A stretch of 64,000 bases of DNA from Hyphomicrobiales bacterium (GTDB taxonomy: Bacteria; Pseudomonadota; Alphaproteobacteria; Rhizobiales; Rhizobiaceae). Below are positions 46,169 through 54,513 of this stretch, one piece after another. The stretch spans positions 124,001-188,000 of the forward strand of contig UBPA01000002.1 of the NCBI GenBank assembly GCA_900467185.1. The letters are read 5' to 3'. Within the stretch, counting starts at the first letter, position 1, and the number at the start of each line of letters is the position of its first letter. The notes below the pieces were generated by a model, which was not told where the DNA came from, did not search any database, and saw nothing but the letters and a program-made list of their open reading frames with translations. The position numbers were made by a program, and so were the translations under genes.

Positions 46169-47194
46169 TCAGTTCGCGTTGGCGCTGATCTCGCGGTCCC
46201 AGCGATCCAGCAGTTCCTTGCGCTTGGCGGGATCGCCATAGGTCTTGAAGTCGTAGTCGATCAGCTTGATGTCCTCGAAGCGCGGTGCTTCCTTGGGGAT
46301 CTCGGCCGCTTTGTTGGACGGCAGCTGGAAGGACTTGGCGTCCTTCATGCGCGACTGGACGGCGGGCGAGAGCGCCCAGTCGTACCAGATCTTGGCATTG
46401 TCGAGGTTCTTTGCGCCCTTGACGATCGACATGGAGCCGATCTCGTAGCCGGTGCCTTCGCACGGCGCGACCGACTTGACCGGGAAGCCTTCGGCCGTCT
46501 GGGCCACGGCGTCGTGCATGAAGACGATGCCGATGGCCGTTTCGCCACGGGCGGCCGCCTTGACCGGTGCGGAGCCCGATTTGGTGTATTGCGAGATGTT
46601 GGCATTGAGCTTCTTCAGATAATCAAACGCCTGATCCTCGCCCATGATCTGGACCAGCGAGGCGAGCGCGGTATAAGCGGTGCCCGACGAGTTCGGATTG
46701 GCGATCTGGATCTCGCCCTTGAAGGCGGGATTGAGAAGGTCGGCCCAGCACTTCGGCTCGGTAAAGCCCTTGGTCTTGAAGATCTCGGTGTTGTAGCCCC
46801 AGCCGAGCGCGCCGGCATAGACCCCGACCGTCTTGAAGCCGGAGCCCTCGGCCTGTTTCTGCGCCCAATCCTGCAGCTGGTCGAGCAGCGGCGACTTGTA
46901 TTCCTGCGTCAGCCCGTCCGAGGCGGCCTGCATGTGGGGGTCGCCGGTGCCGGCCCACCAGAGATCCGTCTTCGGATTGCGGGCCTCCGCCCGGATCTTG
47001 GCATAGGTTTCGCCGGACGACAGGCGCACCATGTTGACCTTGATGTCGTGGTCCTTCTCGAAGTCGCCCTTCATCTGCTCGCAGATCACGACGTCTGCCG
47101 AGCAGATGAGGTTGAGCGTGCCCGCCGCCTTTGCCGATGTGGCGGTGAGTGCGGTCGCGGCCATCAAGAGCATGCCGGCTGTGGTGGTTTTCAT
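46169..47194 (-). CDS. AfuA-like ABC transporter substrate-binding protein (first of two)
   Basis: A periplasmic receptor of 341 residues, with a signal peptide ending near SAKAAG (about residue 23). It shows the AfuA-type segments LNLICSADVVICE, SSGETYAKIRAEARNPKTD and DLWWAGTGDPHMQAA, and YAGALGWGYNTE near residue 125. The start at 47194 follows AAGGAGGAAAC. The residues typical of ferric-iron binding proteins (paired tyrosines near the C-terminus) are not apparent, which supports an organic phosphate ligand. A second, paralogous receptor is encoded directly upstream. Confidence 0.9.
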   Translation of the reverse strand: MKTTTAGMLLMAATALTATSAKAAGTLNLICSADVVICEQMKGDFEKDHDIKVNMVRLSSGETYAKIRAEARNPKTDLWWAGTGDPHMQAASDGLTQEYKSPLLDQLQDWAQKQAEGSGFKTVGVYAGALGWGYNTEIFKTKGFTEPKCWADLLNPAFKGEIQIANPNSSGTAYTALASLVQIMGEDQAFDYLKKLNANISQYTKSGSAPVKAAARGETAIGIVFMHDAVAQTAEGFPVKSVAPCEGTGYEIGSMSIVKGAKNLDNAKIWYDWALSPAVQSRMKDAKSFQLPSNKAAEIPKEAPRFEDIKLIDYDFKTYGDPAKRKELLDRWDREISANAN

Positions 47195-47241
47195 GATGTT
47201 TCCTCCTTGGTTGAACGGTCTGTGCGGCATGGCCGTGCCTT

Positions 47242-47321
47242 GCCCGTTTGCCTCTGCAAGCGGGCTGACATGGTCCGTCCGGTGGGATGCCTCGGCGCCG
47301 GCGGACTTCGCGCAGGCGCCG
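47242..47321. promoter_or_regulatory. two hairpins between the tandem binding-protein genes
   Basis: A 10-bp inverted repeat with one G-U pair (GCCCGTTTGC at 47242-47251, GCAAGCGGGC at 47256-47265) and a 7-bp repeat (CGGCGCC at 47293-47299, GGCGCCG at 47315-47321) lie in the 175-nt spacer. Neither has a clear U-run on the transcribed strand. They may separate or stabilise the two receptor messages. Confidence 0.6.
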
Positions 47322-47369
47322 GTCGTTGCCGGGAGGAGAGCTGAGTGCCGCTCCCCCCGATATCAGCGA

Positions 47370-48392
47370 TCAGGGGATCCCGCGGATCTCGCTGTCGAAA
47401 CGTTTGAGCAGCCGGCGGCGCTCGTCGGCCGAGCCGAAGGTCGCAAAGTCGTAGTCGACCATCCGGATCATCGAAATGTCAGGGGCGCCGGGCGGCAGCG
47501 ACGCGCCGGCATTGGACGGCACCTGGTTCTGCCCGGCGCCGGCCCCCGTCGCCTGACCCTCGGCGCTCAGCACGAAGTCGACGAAGGCACGCGCCGCCTC
47601 CGGGTTCTTCGCGCCCTTGACGATGCTGACGGCGCCGATCTCGTAGCCCGTCCCCTCGCAGGGCGCGACAATCTCCAGCGGGTAGCCCGCCTGCCGCAGC
47701 GTGACCGCGTCGTGAATGAAGGAGATGCCGATCAGCGTCTCGCCATGGGCCGCATCCTTGACCGGGGCCGAGCCCGACGACGGATAGGCGCGGATATTGG
47801 CGCCCAGCCGGCCGAGATATTTGAACGCCTCGTCCTCGCCGAAGAGCTGAACCAGGGTCGCAAGCGCGGTATAGGCCGTTCCCGACGAATTCGGATCGGC
47901 AAGCTCGATCGCCCCGGCATAGGTCCCGTCGAGCAGGTCCTTCCAGCATGCGGGAGGCTTCAGGCCTCTCTGCTTCAGGAGATCTGTGTTGTAGGCAAAG
48001 CCGAGCGCTCCGGCATAGATGCCGGCGGAATGCCCGCCCGAGAGATCGAAGAAATTGTCGGCCCAAGGCAGCATCGCGGCGGACGAGGGGGGCTGGTAGG
48101 CTTGCAGCAGGCCCTCGTCGGCCGCCTGCAACTGGGCGTCGCCGGTGCCGCCCCACCAGACATCCGTCTGCGGATCGGCCTTCTCGCGGCGCACCTGATC
48201 GAGGATGTCTCCGGTGCTTTTGCGCGTTACGGTCGCGTCGATCCGCAGGCGTGTCCACACCACCTGCTTCATCGCGGTGCACCAGGCTTCGTCGACGCCG
48301 CACAGCACGTTAAGCCGCGCCATGGGCTCGGCATGCGCGGTCGCGCCGAACGACAGGCATGCCGCCGCTGCCAGACAGATGAACGTCCTCAC
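47370..48392 (-). CDS. AfuA-like ABC transporter substrate-binding protein (second of two)
   Basis: A periplasmic receptor of 340 residues paralogous to the downstream one. It shares LNVLCGVDEAWC, DVWWGGTGDAQLQAA, YAGALGFAYNTD, LADPNSSGTAYTALA and VAPCEGTGYEIG. The signal peptide ends near TAHAEP (about residue 22). The start is a GTG at 48392 with GGAGG five bases upstream, rather than the GTG at 48404. It is the first gene of the leftward importer operon, divergent from a two-component system. It may widen the substrate range or act as a signalling receptor. Confidence 0.88.
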   Translation of the reverse strand: MRTFICLAAAACLSFGATAHAEPMARLNVLCGVDEAWCTAMKQVVWTRLRIDATVTRKSTGDILDQVRREKADPQTDVWWGGTGDAQLQAADEGLLQAYQPPSSAAMLPWADNFFDLSGGHSAGIYAGALGFAYNTDLLKQRGLKPPACWKDLLDGTYAGAIELADPNSSGTAYTALATLVQLFGEDEAFKYLGRLGANIRAYPSSGSAPVKDAAHGETLIGISFIHDAVTLRQAGYPLEIVAPCEGTGYEIGAVSIVKGAKNPEAARAFVDFVLSAEGQATGAGAGQNQVPSNAGASLPPGAPDISMIRMVDYDFATFGSADERRRLLKRFDSEIRGIP

Positions 48393-48607
48393 CGAAACCT
48401 CCACGCGGGAACACGTATGTCCCGACCTCCGCGCTCAGAATGGCAGATACGACGCACGCTTCAAGGACGGAGTGGTTACGCTTGTTACAGCCGCGATTAG
48501 CGAGGGTTGCGAACCTTTCAAATGTTACATTTGTGACAGATCCCGTCATCGGCAAGGATTTGAACATTGCGTCCCGAAGCCTATGATGCGGCGGGAGGAC
48601 GTTCGAT
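48393..48607. promoter_or_regulatory. divergent regulatory region with duplicated GTTAC-N4-GTKAC sites
   Basis: A 215-nt region between the importer operon and the response-regulator gene. GTTAC at 48475-48479 and 48484-48488 forms one pair with 9-bp spacing. GTTAC at 48524-48528 and GTGAC at 48533-48537 forms a second pair with the same spacing, exactly 49 bp further on. Direct-repeat half-sites of this kind are what OmpR-type regulators bind, so these are the best candidate targets of the adjacent response regulator. Confidence 0.55.
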
Positions 48608-49351
48608 ATGCAGGCAAGGATTCTGATCGTGGAGGACGATCCGGATATGGCGGAGATGTTGTTCGATCTCGTGGAGGCGGAGGGCTGGACACCGTTCGTG
48701 GCGGGTTCGGCGGAGGAGGCGACGGCCTTTCTGTCGCGCGAGACCGTGCACCTTATCCTGCTGGATCATAACCTGCCCGGTGCGTCGGGGCGAACATTCG
48801 CGCAGCGCATCCGCAGCAGCATGGATGTCGGCATCATCATGGTGACGGCAGCCGGCAGTTCGGCCGAGCGCGTGCTGGGCCTGGAGACCGCCGCGGACGA
48901 CTATATCGTCAAACCGTTCGAGCCGATCGAGCTTGCCGCCCGCATGAAAGCGGTGTTGCGCCGCTCGGTCCCGATGTCGAAGCCCGAGCGCATGCCGGAG
49001 CCATCCCCGGATCTTGCGCCCGCTGCCTCGTCGCTTGCGCTCGGAGACTGGACGATCGACCTGAAGCGCCGGCTGGCGGTCTGCGAAGGGCAGCCGGGCA
49101 AGACGCTGACCGGTGCCGAGTTCGCGCTTCTGGAACTGCTTGCCGAAACGCCGAATCTCCCGGTCACGCGCGCGCAGATTCTCGAGCGGCTGGGCAGCGG
49201 CACCGACCGCTACGTGGATCGCAATGTCGATGTGCTGGTTCTCCGGCTACGCCGCAAGATCGAGCAGAACCCGGAGCTGCCGCGTTACATCAAGACGCGT
49301 CGCGGCCGCGGCTATGTGCTGGAGGTTGCGCGCCGCGAGACGGAGCGATGA
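48608..49351 (+). CDS. OmpR-family response regulator
   Basis: A response regulator of 247 residues. The receiver domain (about 4-120) has the acidic pair in VEDDPDM, the phospho-acceptor Asp53 in LLDHNLPG and the lysine in YIVKPFEP. The winged helix (about 150-240) includes TGAEFALLELL and TRRGRGYVLEV. The stop overlaps the kinase start by 4 nt. It is divergent from the AfuABC-like operon, which it probably activates when the cognate sugar phosphate is sensed. Confidence 0.93.
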   Translation: MQARILIVEDDPDMAEMLFDLVEAEGWTPFVAGSAEEATAFLSRETVHLILLDHNLPGASGRTFAQRIRSSMDVGIIMVTAAGSSAERVLGLETAADDYIVKPFEPIELAARMKAVLRRSVPMSKPERMPEPSPDLAPAASSLALGDWTIDLKRRLAVCEGQPGKTLTGAEFALLELLAETPNLPVTRAQILERLGSGTDRYVDRNVDVLVLRLRRKIEQNPELPRYIKTRRGRGYVLEVARRETER

Positions 49352-51465
49352 CGTCTCGTGCCTTCTTCTCCTCGATCGCTTTTCGTCTTCCTGCGGCCAT
49401 CCTCCTCATCGGTGCGCTGGTACTTGCCATCTCCACCGTCGCCATCTTCGGGCTGTTGAAGGCACGCAACGAGATGGCGACCTATGGCACGCAGGCCTTC
49501 GTCAGCCTCGGCAAGTCCGCGCTCGTCTCCAAGCAGGTCTCCGACCTCGTTTCCAGCGCACCCTTCCTGATGAACGCGACCTCGCCCTACCGTATTTCCA
49601 GCGAAAGCCGCGCCGTGCTGGCCCAGGTGGAGGCCCTGATGCGCATGATGCAGCCGCGGCAGGAGCGGACGGCAGCACCCGCCGATGGACGTGTGCTCGC
49701 GCTTCTGGGCGCGATCCGGCAGCAGACGCTGACCATGCTGGACGATGCCGAAGCGGCACAGGCGCACAAATCGAACGCCGCGACGGCGCTGAGCCAGATC
49801 GCGACGCGGGACATGACGACCGTTCGCAACCTGCCGCCGAGCCTCAACGCCATTGCGCAATCGGCCTCGACATCCGACAGCCTGTTTCAGCTGGGGGAAC
49901 TGCAGAGGCGCTATGTCCGGGAACTGTCGATCGCCGAGGCCGCGCCGGTGCGCATGGACCAGGCCGCGCTCGACGCCCATCGCCGCATCTTCGCGGCGCA
50001 GACCCGCTATCTGCGGGAGATGTTTTCTATCCGCGCCGCGATTACGCGCCTCCACGCTGTCTCGCGCGAACTGTCGCTTGCCGTCGAGGCGCAGAATGAT
50101 GGCGTGGTGGGCAAGCTTGGCGACGATGTTCGGGCGATCTCGCAGATGCTGCAAAGACTGCTCAGTATCGTCTTCGTCACCGCGCTCCTCATGCTGATCA
50201 TCGCGGCGTTCGCCATCCGGTCCGTCATCCGGGTCTCGCGCGGGATCGTCGATCTCTCGACCGGCATGAATGCGCTCGCCGGCGGGCAGAAGCAGATCGC
50301 CGTGCCGCGTTACCGCGGCGACGAGACGGAGCTGATCCGGCTGGTACAGGCCTTCAGCGCCTTCCGCGAGAGCGTCGACCGCGTCAGCCGGATGCGCCGC
50401 AAGGCGGAGGCGGCGGCCAAGACGATCCGTGCGATCTTTCGCAGCATGAACGAGGGCATCGCCCTGTTCGACGCCGCCGGCCAACCGCTTGCCATGAACC
50501 GCCGGGTGATCGAGCTCGTCGGCCGCGGCGGCGCCTCGCGAAAGCTGCCGTTGCGGCGCTTCCTCGAGGGGCTGCCCGATCTCGATGCCCAGGGTCTGCA
50601 GGCCGCGCTCGAGGACACGGAGCGGCCGGGCAGGCCGTTCGTGTTCCGCCTGCGTCAGGAGGACGGGCAGGTGGTGGAGGTGTCGCTTTCGCGCCAGAAG
50701 GATGGCGGCTTCGTTCTTCTTGCGCGGGACGTGACCGAGGCCGACCGGCAGGAAGCGGAGGCGGCAAAGGCCCTGAGGCTCGACGGCATCATGCGCATGA
50801 CGCACCAGCTCGCCCACGAGGTCGGCAATATGATCGGGATCGTCACCGGCAGTCTCGGACTTCTGGAGCGGGAGGACGGTGTCACCGACCGGCAGAGACG
50901 GCATCTGAACCGCATCCGCAAGGCGGCCGACCGCGGCCGGGCGCTGTCCTCCAGCATGCTGTCGGTCGCAAGCCAGCAACAGATCTTTCCCGTCTCGATC
51001 GATCTTCGATCCGTGCTGACCGGCATGATCGACGTTCTCGAAATCGCGGTCGGCGAGACCTGCCGGGTGACGCTGTCGACGGCTGCGGATCTGCCGCCGG
51101 TCTATCTCGACCCCTCGCTCTTCGAACAGTCGGTGCTCAACCTCTGCCTGAACGCGGCGGCAGCCATGCCGAAGGGCGGGGAGATCACCATCTCGGCCAC
51201 CCATGACGGTCCATCCGTCGTGGTCTCCGTGTCCGACGAGGGCGTCGGCATGACGCCGGAGGCGATCGACAAGGCCTTCGAGCCCTATTTCACGACCCGC
51301 ATGAAGGGCGGCAGTGCCGGGCTCGGTCTTGCAACCGTCTATGGCTTCGTTCGCCAGTCCGGCGGAGATGCGGCCATCCAGTCGCGGCTGGGCGAGGGCA
51401 CCCGGGTGACGCTCACTTTTCCCGATCGGCGGTCGGACGGTGTTTCGGGCTCGACGACGGCGTGA
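49348..51465 (+). CDS. membrane sensor histidine kinase
   Basis: A sensor kinase of 705 residues. It has an N-terminal helix (about 12-35), a periplasmic alpha-helical sensor region of about 235 residues resembling TorS-type sensors, a second helix (about 270-292), a HAMP linker and a PAS-like domain (about 345-475). The phospho-accepting His490 is in LAHEVGNM, followed by an ATPase domain with LNLCLNAAAAM, SDEGVGMTPE, KAFEPYFTT and GLGLATVYG. Because TorS-like kinases can read periplasmic binding proteins, it might sense one of the two divergently encoded receptors. Its last 53 nt overlap the convergent ArsR gene. Confidence 0.92.
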   Translation: MTSRAFFSSIAFRLPAAILLIGALVLAISTVAIFGLLKARNEMATYGTQAFVSLGKSALVSKQVSDLVSSAPFLMNATSPYRISSESRAVLAQVEALMRMMQPRQERTAAPADGRVLALLGAIRQQTLTMLDDAEAAQAHKSNAATALSQIATRDMTTVRNLPPSLNAIAQSASTSDSLFQLGELQRRYVRELSIAEAAPVRMDQAALDAHRRIFAAQTRYLREMFSIRAAITRLHAVSRELSLAVEAQNDGVVGKLGDDVRAISQMLQRLLSIVFVTALLMLIIAAFAIRSVIRVSRGIVDLSTGMNALAGGQKQIAVPRYRGDETELIRLVQAFSAFRESVDRVSRMRRKAEAAAKTIRAIFRSMNEGIALFDAAGQPLAMNRRVIELVGRGGASRKLPLRRFLEGLPDLDAQGLQAALEDTERPGRPFVFRLRQEDGQVVEVSLSRQKDGGFVLLARDVTEADRQEAEAAKALRLDGIMRMTHQLAHEVGNMIGIVTGSLGLLEREDGVTDRQRRHLNRIRKAADRGRALSSSMLSVASQQQIFPVSIDLRSVLTGMIDVLEIAVGETCRVTLSTAADLPPVYLDPSLFEQSVLNLCLNAAAAMPKGGEITISATHDGPSVVVSVSDEGVGMTPEAIDKAFEPYFTTRMKGGSAGLGLATVYGFVRQSGGDAAIQSRLGEGTRVTLTFPDRRSDGVSGSTTA

Positions 51466-52159
51466 GCGGCCGGCCAAGCATGTCTGAAAAGCCGCGATCG
51501 CCGGCGGGGGTGATCGTCAGCGTCCTGCTGTTCGGTGTCCGCAGCACCCATTTGAGCTCAATCGTTCGAGCCAGCAGCGCCGAACCGAGCCGTCCCGCCA
51601 TATGCGGCCGGCGCTCGCTCCAGTCGAGGCACATGCGGCAGACCGGACGCTTCGGCCGGTCGGTCGTCGCGAGGTCGATCCCGAAGTCGCAGAAGAAGCG
51701 ATATCCCTCGTCCGAGAGAACGCCGACGCCCTCCGACCGGTGCAGAAGCCCCCGCTGCTCCAGCATGGCGGTGACTTCGACGGCGATGTGGCCGGCCATA
51801 TGGTCGTAGCATGTCCGCGCCCGACGCATCGCTTCGTCGCGTGGCCCACGGCGCTTGGGGGAAGCGGTCAGCGGCATCTGCGAGAGCGCCATCAGGCCTT
51901 CCAGCGCCTGTGCGACGGAGGGGGAGGCAAGCCGGAAATAGCGATGGCGTCCGTGCCGCTCGGCCGCGAGGAGTCGTCCGTCGAGGAGCTTCGCCAGATG
52001 CCCGCTCGCCGTTTGCGGCGTGATGCCTGCATGAGATGCGAGCTCGCCCGCCGTCAACGCTTCGCCGCCGATCAGGGCGGCGAGCATGTTGGCACGTGCC
52101 GGGTCGCCCATGAGATGAGCTGCCTGAGCGATCATATTGCCGGTGGGAAGGTCTGTCAT
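51413..52159 (-). CDS. ArsR-family winged-helix regulator with long C-terminal domain
   Basis: A 248-residue regulator. The N-terminal winged helix (about 10-90) has LMGDPARANMLAALIGG, TAGELASHAGITPQTASGHLAKL and GRHRYFRL. The C-terminal 150 residues form the extended domain of the larger ArsR subgroup and include the cysteine pair CRMCLDWSERRPH, a possible metal or redox site. The C-terminal tail is encoded antisense to the end of the kinase gene. It is divergent from a DMT exporter and probably represses it. Confidence 0.88.
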   Translation of the reverse strand: MTDLPTGNMIAQAAHLMGDPARANMLAALIGGEALTAGELASHAGITPQTASGHLAKLLDGRLLAAERHGRHRYFRLASPSVAQALEGLMALSQMPLTASPKRRGPRDEAMRRARTCYDHMAGHIAVEVTAMLEQRGLLHRSEGVGVLSDEGYRFFCDFGIDLATTDRPKRPVCRMCLDWSERRPHMAGRLGSALLARTIELKWVLRTPNSRTLTITPAGDRGFSDMLGRPLTPSSSPKHRPTADREK

Positions 52160-52281
52160 GGCCGCAGACTATCGGTTCGCCGCCCGCGTGTCAGGCGCGA
52201 ATGCTTCGGCGATGGCCGAAGCGTCGGCGGCCGGAAACCTGTAAAGCTCTACCATATCGACATCAATGATCTGGACCGGAC

Positions 52282-53184
52282 ATGCCCGAACAACCGCCTC
52301 GCCTTGCCATAAGCCTTTTCATGCTCCTGGCTCTCGCCACCCTCTGGGGCGCGTCCTATACCTTCATCAAGATCGGCGTCGCCACGATCCCGCCCATCAC
52401 GCTGATCGCCGCACGAACGATCATTGCCGGCGGTCTGCTTCTGCTCGTTCTTCGTCTGCGCGGGCTGAAGGTGCCGAGGGATCGACGCAATACACGCCGT
52501 TTCGTCATCCAAGCCGTCCTGAACTCCGTTCTGCCCTTCACGCTGGTTGCCTGGGGAGAGCAGCATGTCGATGCAGGACTGGCCGTCATCCTGAATTCGC
52601 TGACGCCCGTCTTCGCCTTCCTCATCAATGCCCTCATAACGCGTCATGAAGCGGTGACGGCACCGAAGCTGTTCGGCGTCGCCTTCGGGCTTCTCGGAAT
52701 CTGCCTCGTGGTCGGCCCGTCCGTTCTTGGCGGATTCGGCACCGGCGTCATGGCGCAGCTCGCCATCATCCTCGCGGCTGTCGCCTATGGCGGAGCCGTA
52801 ACCTTCGGCCGGACCTTTCGCGATCTCGACCCGATGATGCCGGCGGCTGGCTCCCTTATCTGGGGCGGCGTGATCCTCTTGCCTTTCAGTCTCCTCGTCG
52901 ACCAGCCGTGGACGCTTGCCCCCGCCCCGTCATCGCTCGCAGCGCTTCTCGCCTTGTCCGTCTTCTCGACGGCGCTTGCCTTCGTGCTCTATTTCACGCT
53001 GCTGCAGAGGCTGGGCTCGGTCGGCACCACGGCACAGGCCTATCTGCGCGTGCCGATCGGCGTCGGTATCGGGGTTCTGTTTCTCGGCGAAACGCCCAGC
53101 CCGAATGCCCTGCTGGGCCTCGTCCTCGTGGTGGCAAGCGTCGTCGCGATGACGATGCCGGCCCGTCGCAGGTCCGCCCCATGA
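52282..53184 (+). CDS. DMT-family (EamA) metabolite exporter
   Basis: An inner-membrane transporter of 300 residues with ten predicted helices in two EamA repeats (about 8-140 and 155-290). Typical segments are LWGASYTFIKIGV near helix 1 and AYLRVPIGVGIGVLFLGE near the second repeat. It is probably an amino-acid or metabolite efflux carrier. It is divergent from the ArsR-type regulator with 122 nt between starts. The substrate is unknown. Confidence 0.9.
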   Translation: MPEQPPRLAISLFMLLALATLWGASYTFIKIGVATIPPITLIAARTIIAGGLLLLVLRLRGLKVPRDRRNTRRFVIQAVLNSVLPFTLVAWGEQHVDAGLAVILNSLTPVFAFLINALITRHEAVTAPKLFGVAFGLLGICLVVGPSVLGGFGTGVMAQLAIILAAVAYGGAVTFGRTFRDLDPMMPAAGSLIWGGVILLPFSLLVDQPWTLAPAPSSLAALLALSVFSTALAFVLYFTLLQRLGSVGTTAQAYLRVPIGVGIGVLFLGETPSPNALLGLVLVVASVVAMTMPARRRSAP

Positions 53185-53226
53185 GAGAGCGACCCTTCCT
53201 GATCGGCGGCGCCGTGTCTGCGGAGC

Positions 53227-54348
53227 CTATTCCCAGTAGCCGTCATCGGCGAGCGTCGAAACGCGGGCCAGCACCTTGCCGCCATCGGTGAGGGGGGAGA
53301 TGTTGGTATAGTCCTCGCAGAGCGTCATCACCCATATGTGCTGTTCGCCCGTGAGAGGATTGCTGATAACCCGGCTGTAGAGAGCCACGCCTTTCTCCGT
53401 TGCGCTCATCTGCATGGCCGGCGTAAACGTGAGCGGTGCATGAACTGGCGGACTGCACCGGCCGGCGGCAACCAGCTGCGCGGCAAGATCGCGCGCGGAC
53501 TTGCCGGAGCGGGGATGGACCCAGTCCTCCCGGGCCCATTTCTCCCAGCGCGACAGTCCGAATTCCCGCGTCCAGAAGGTCTGCTCCATCTGCATGGCAT
53601 CGCCAGGGCTCTTCCCGTCCGGCGCCCCGCGGGAATAGTGACTGGAGACGACCGAGACCAGCGCCCGCCCGGATGTGTAGCTGATCTTTTCGACGGACCA
53701 GGTGGTCAGGGCCCGGGAGTAGCGGAGCGCGCATGCGCCCATGTTGGCGGACGCCGCGCCTCTCTGCAGCTTGGTCTGGAACACGCCATAGCCCGTCGCC
53801 CCGAGCGCGGGAACGTCGGCCGGGCCGATGACCCAACCGCGGAAGAAGCGGCGCGAGGTCTCCCTGTTCGCCCCGCAGAGATCGCTCTCGAAGGAGGATA
53901 GCGACACTGGGCTGTAACTGCCCATAATGAACCCGTACGCGTCGTCATGCCACTGGATCGAGGCGCCGTTCCGCTCCAGGTCGTCGTCGCTGTCGGGGTC
54001 CGCCGCGCCGCAGGGAACCTGACGGAGCGTGGAGCTGATAATGCGCGTTTCGTTGAACCGGGAGACGGGAACGTTGATTTTCGACACCGGCCCCGCCGCG
54101 CAGCCGGAGGTGGCGGCGGGAAAATTCTGCAGCGTGTAGGGCGGGGTTTCGCCCGGTGCGATATCCCGGTGGCGCGGACAGCCCTTGTCACCGGGAACGC
54201 CGGAGACCGCCTGTCCGTCGGACCCCGTGCACACGTCCATCACCATGAAGTCGGCAATGGGGCCGAAGCCCTGGGCCTGTGCGGCGGTCGTGGAGGCCGC
54301 CAGGATGGCCATGGCGGCCGCAGCCGAGCGAAGCAGGAACGTCTTCAT
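53227..54348 (-). CDS. exported protein of unknown function
   Basis: A 373-residue protein with a clear Sec signal peptide (MKTFLLRSAAAAMA, cleavage near AQAQ, about residue 26). I do not recognise the family. The mature part has at least seven cysteines (in VCTGSDG, GCPRH, GCAAGP, PCGAAD, LCGANRE, ACALRY, RCSPP and LCEDY) spread over its length, which suggests disulfides in the periplasm or outside the cell. It also has a tryptophan-rich stretch WTREFGLSRWEKWAREDWVHP. It is convergent with the DMT gene and divergent from the BA14K-like gene. The start at 54348 is preferred over 54372. Confidence 0.7.
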   Translation of the reverse strand: MKTFLLRSAAAAMAILAASTTAAQAQGFGPIADFMVMDVCTGSDGQAVSGVPGDKGCPRHRDIAPGETPPYTLQNFPAATSGCAAGPVSKINVPVSRFNETRIISSTLRQVPCGAADPDSDDDLERNGASIQWHDDAYGFIMGSYSPVSLSSFESDLCGANRETSRRFFRGWVIGPADVPALGATGYGVFQTKLQRGAASANMGACALRYSRALTTWSVEKISYTSGRALVSVVSSHYSRGAPDGKSPGDAMQMEQTFWTREFGLSRWEKWAREDWVHPRSGKSARDLAAQLVAAGRCSPPVHAPLTFTPAMQMSATEKGVALYSRVISNPLTGEQHIWVMTLCEDYTNISPLTDGGKVLARVSTLADDGYWE

Positions 54349-54513
54349 CGAAATCCTCAAGTCCTTACCCATTCCGCTTCGTCGCGGCCGGAGAAGGCTA
54401 TCTCGGATTGCGGGAGGGATTATGGCCGAGGCCGTTCGCTAGGCGATTGCTGTCCTGCGCCTTACCCCGCGCTTCCGGCGCGCTATGTGCTCTCCATAAC
54501 CAATGGAAAAGGC

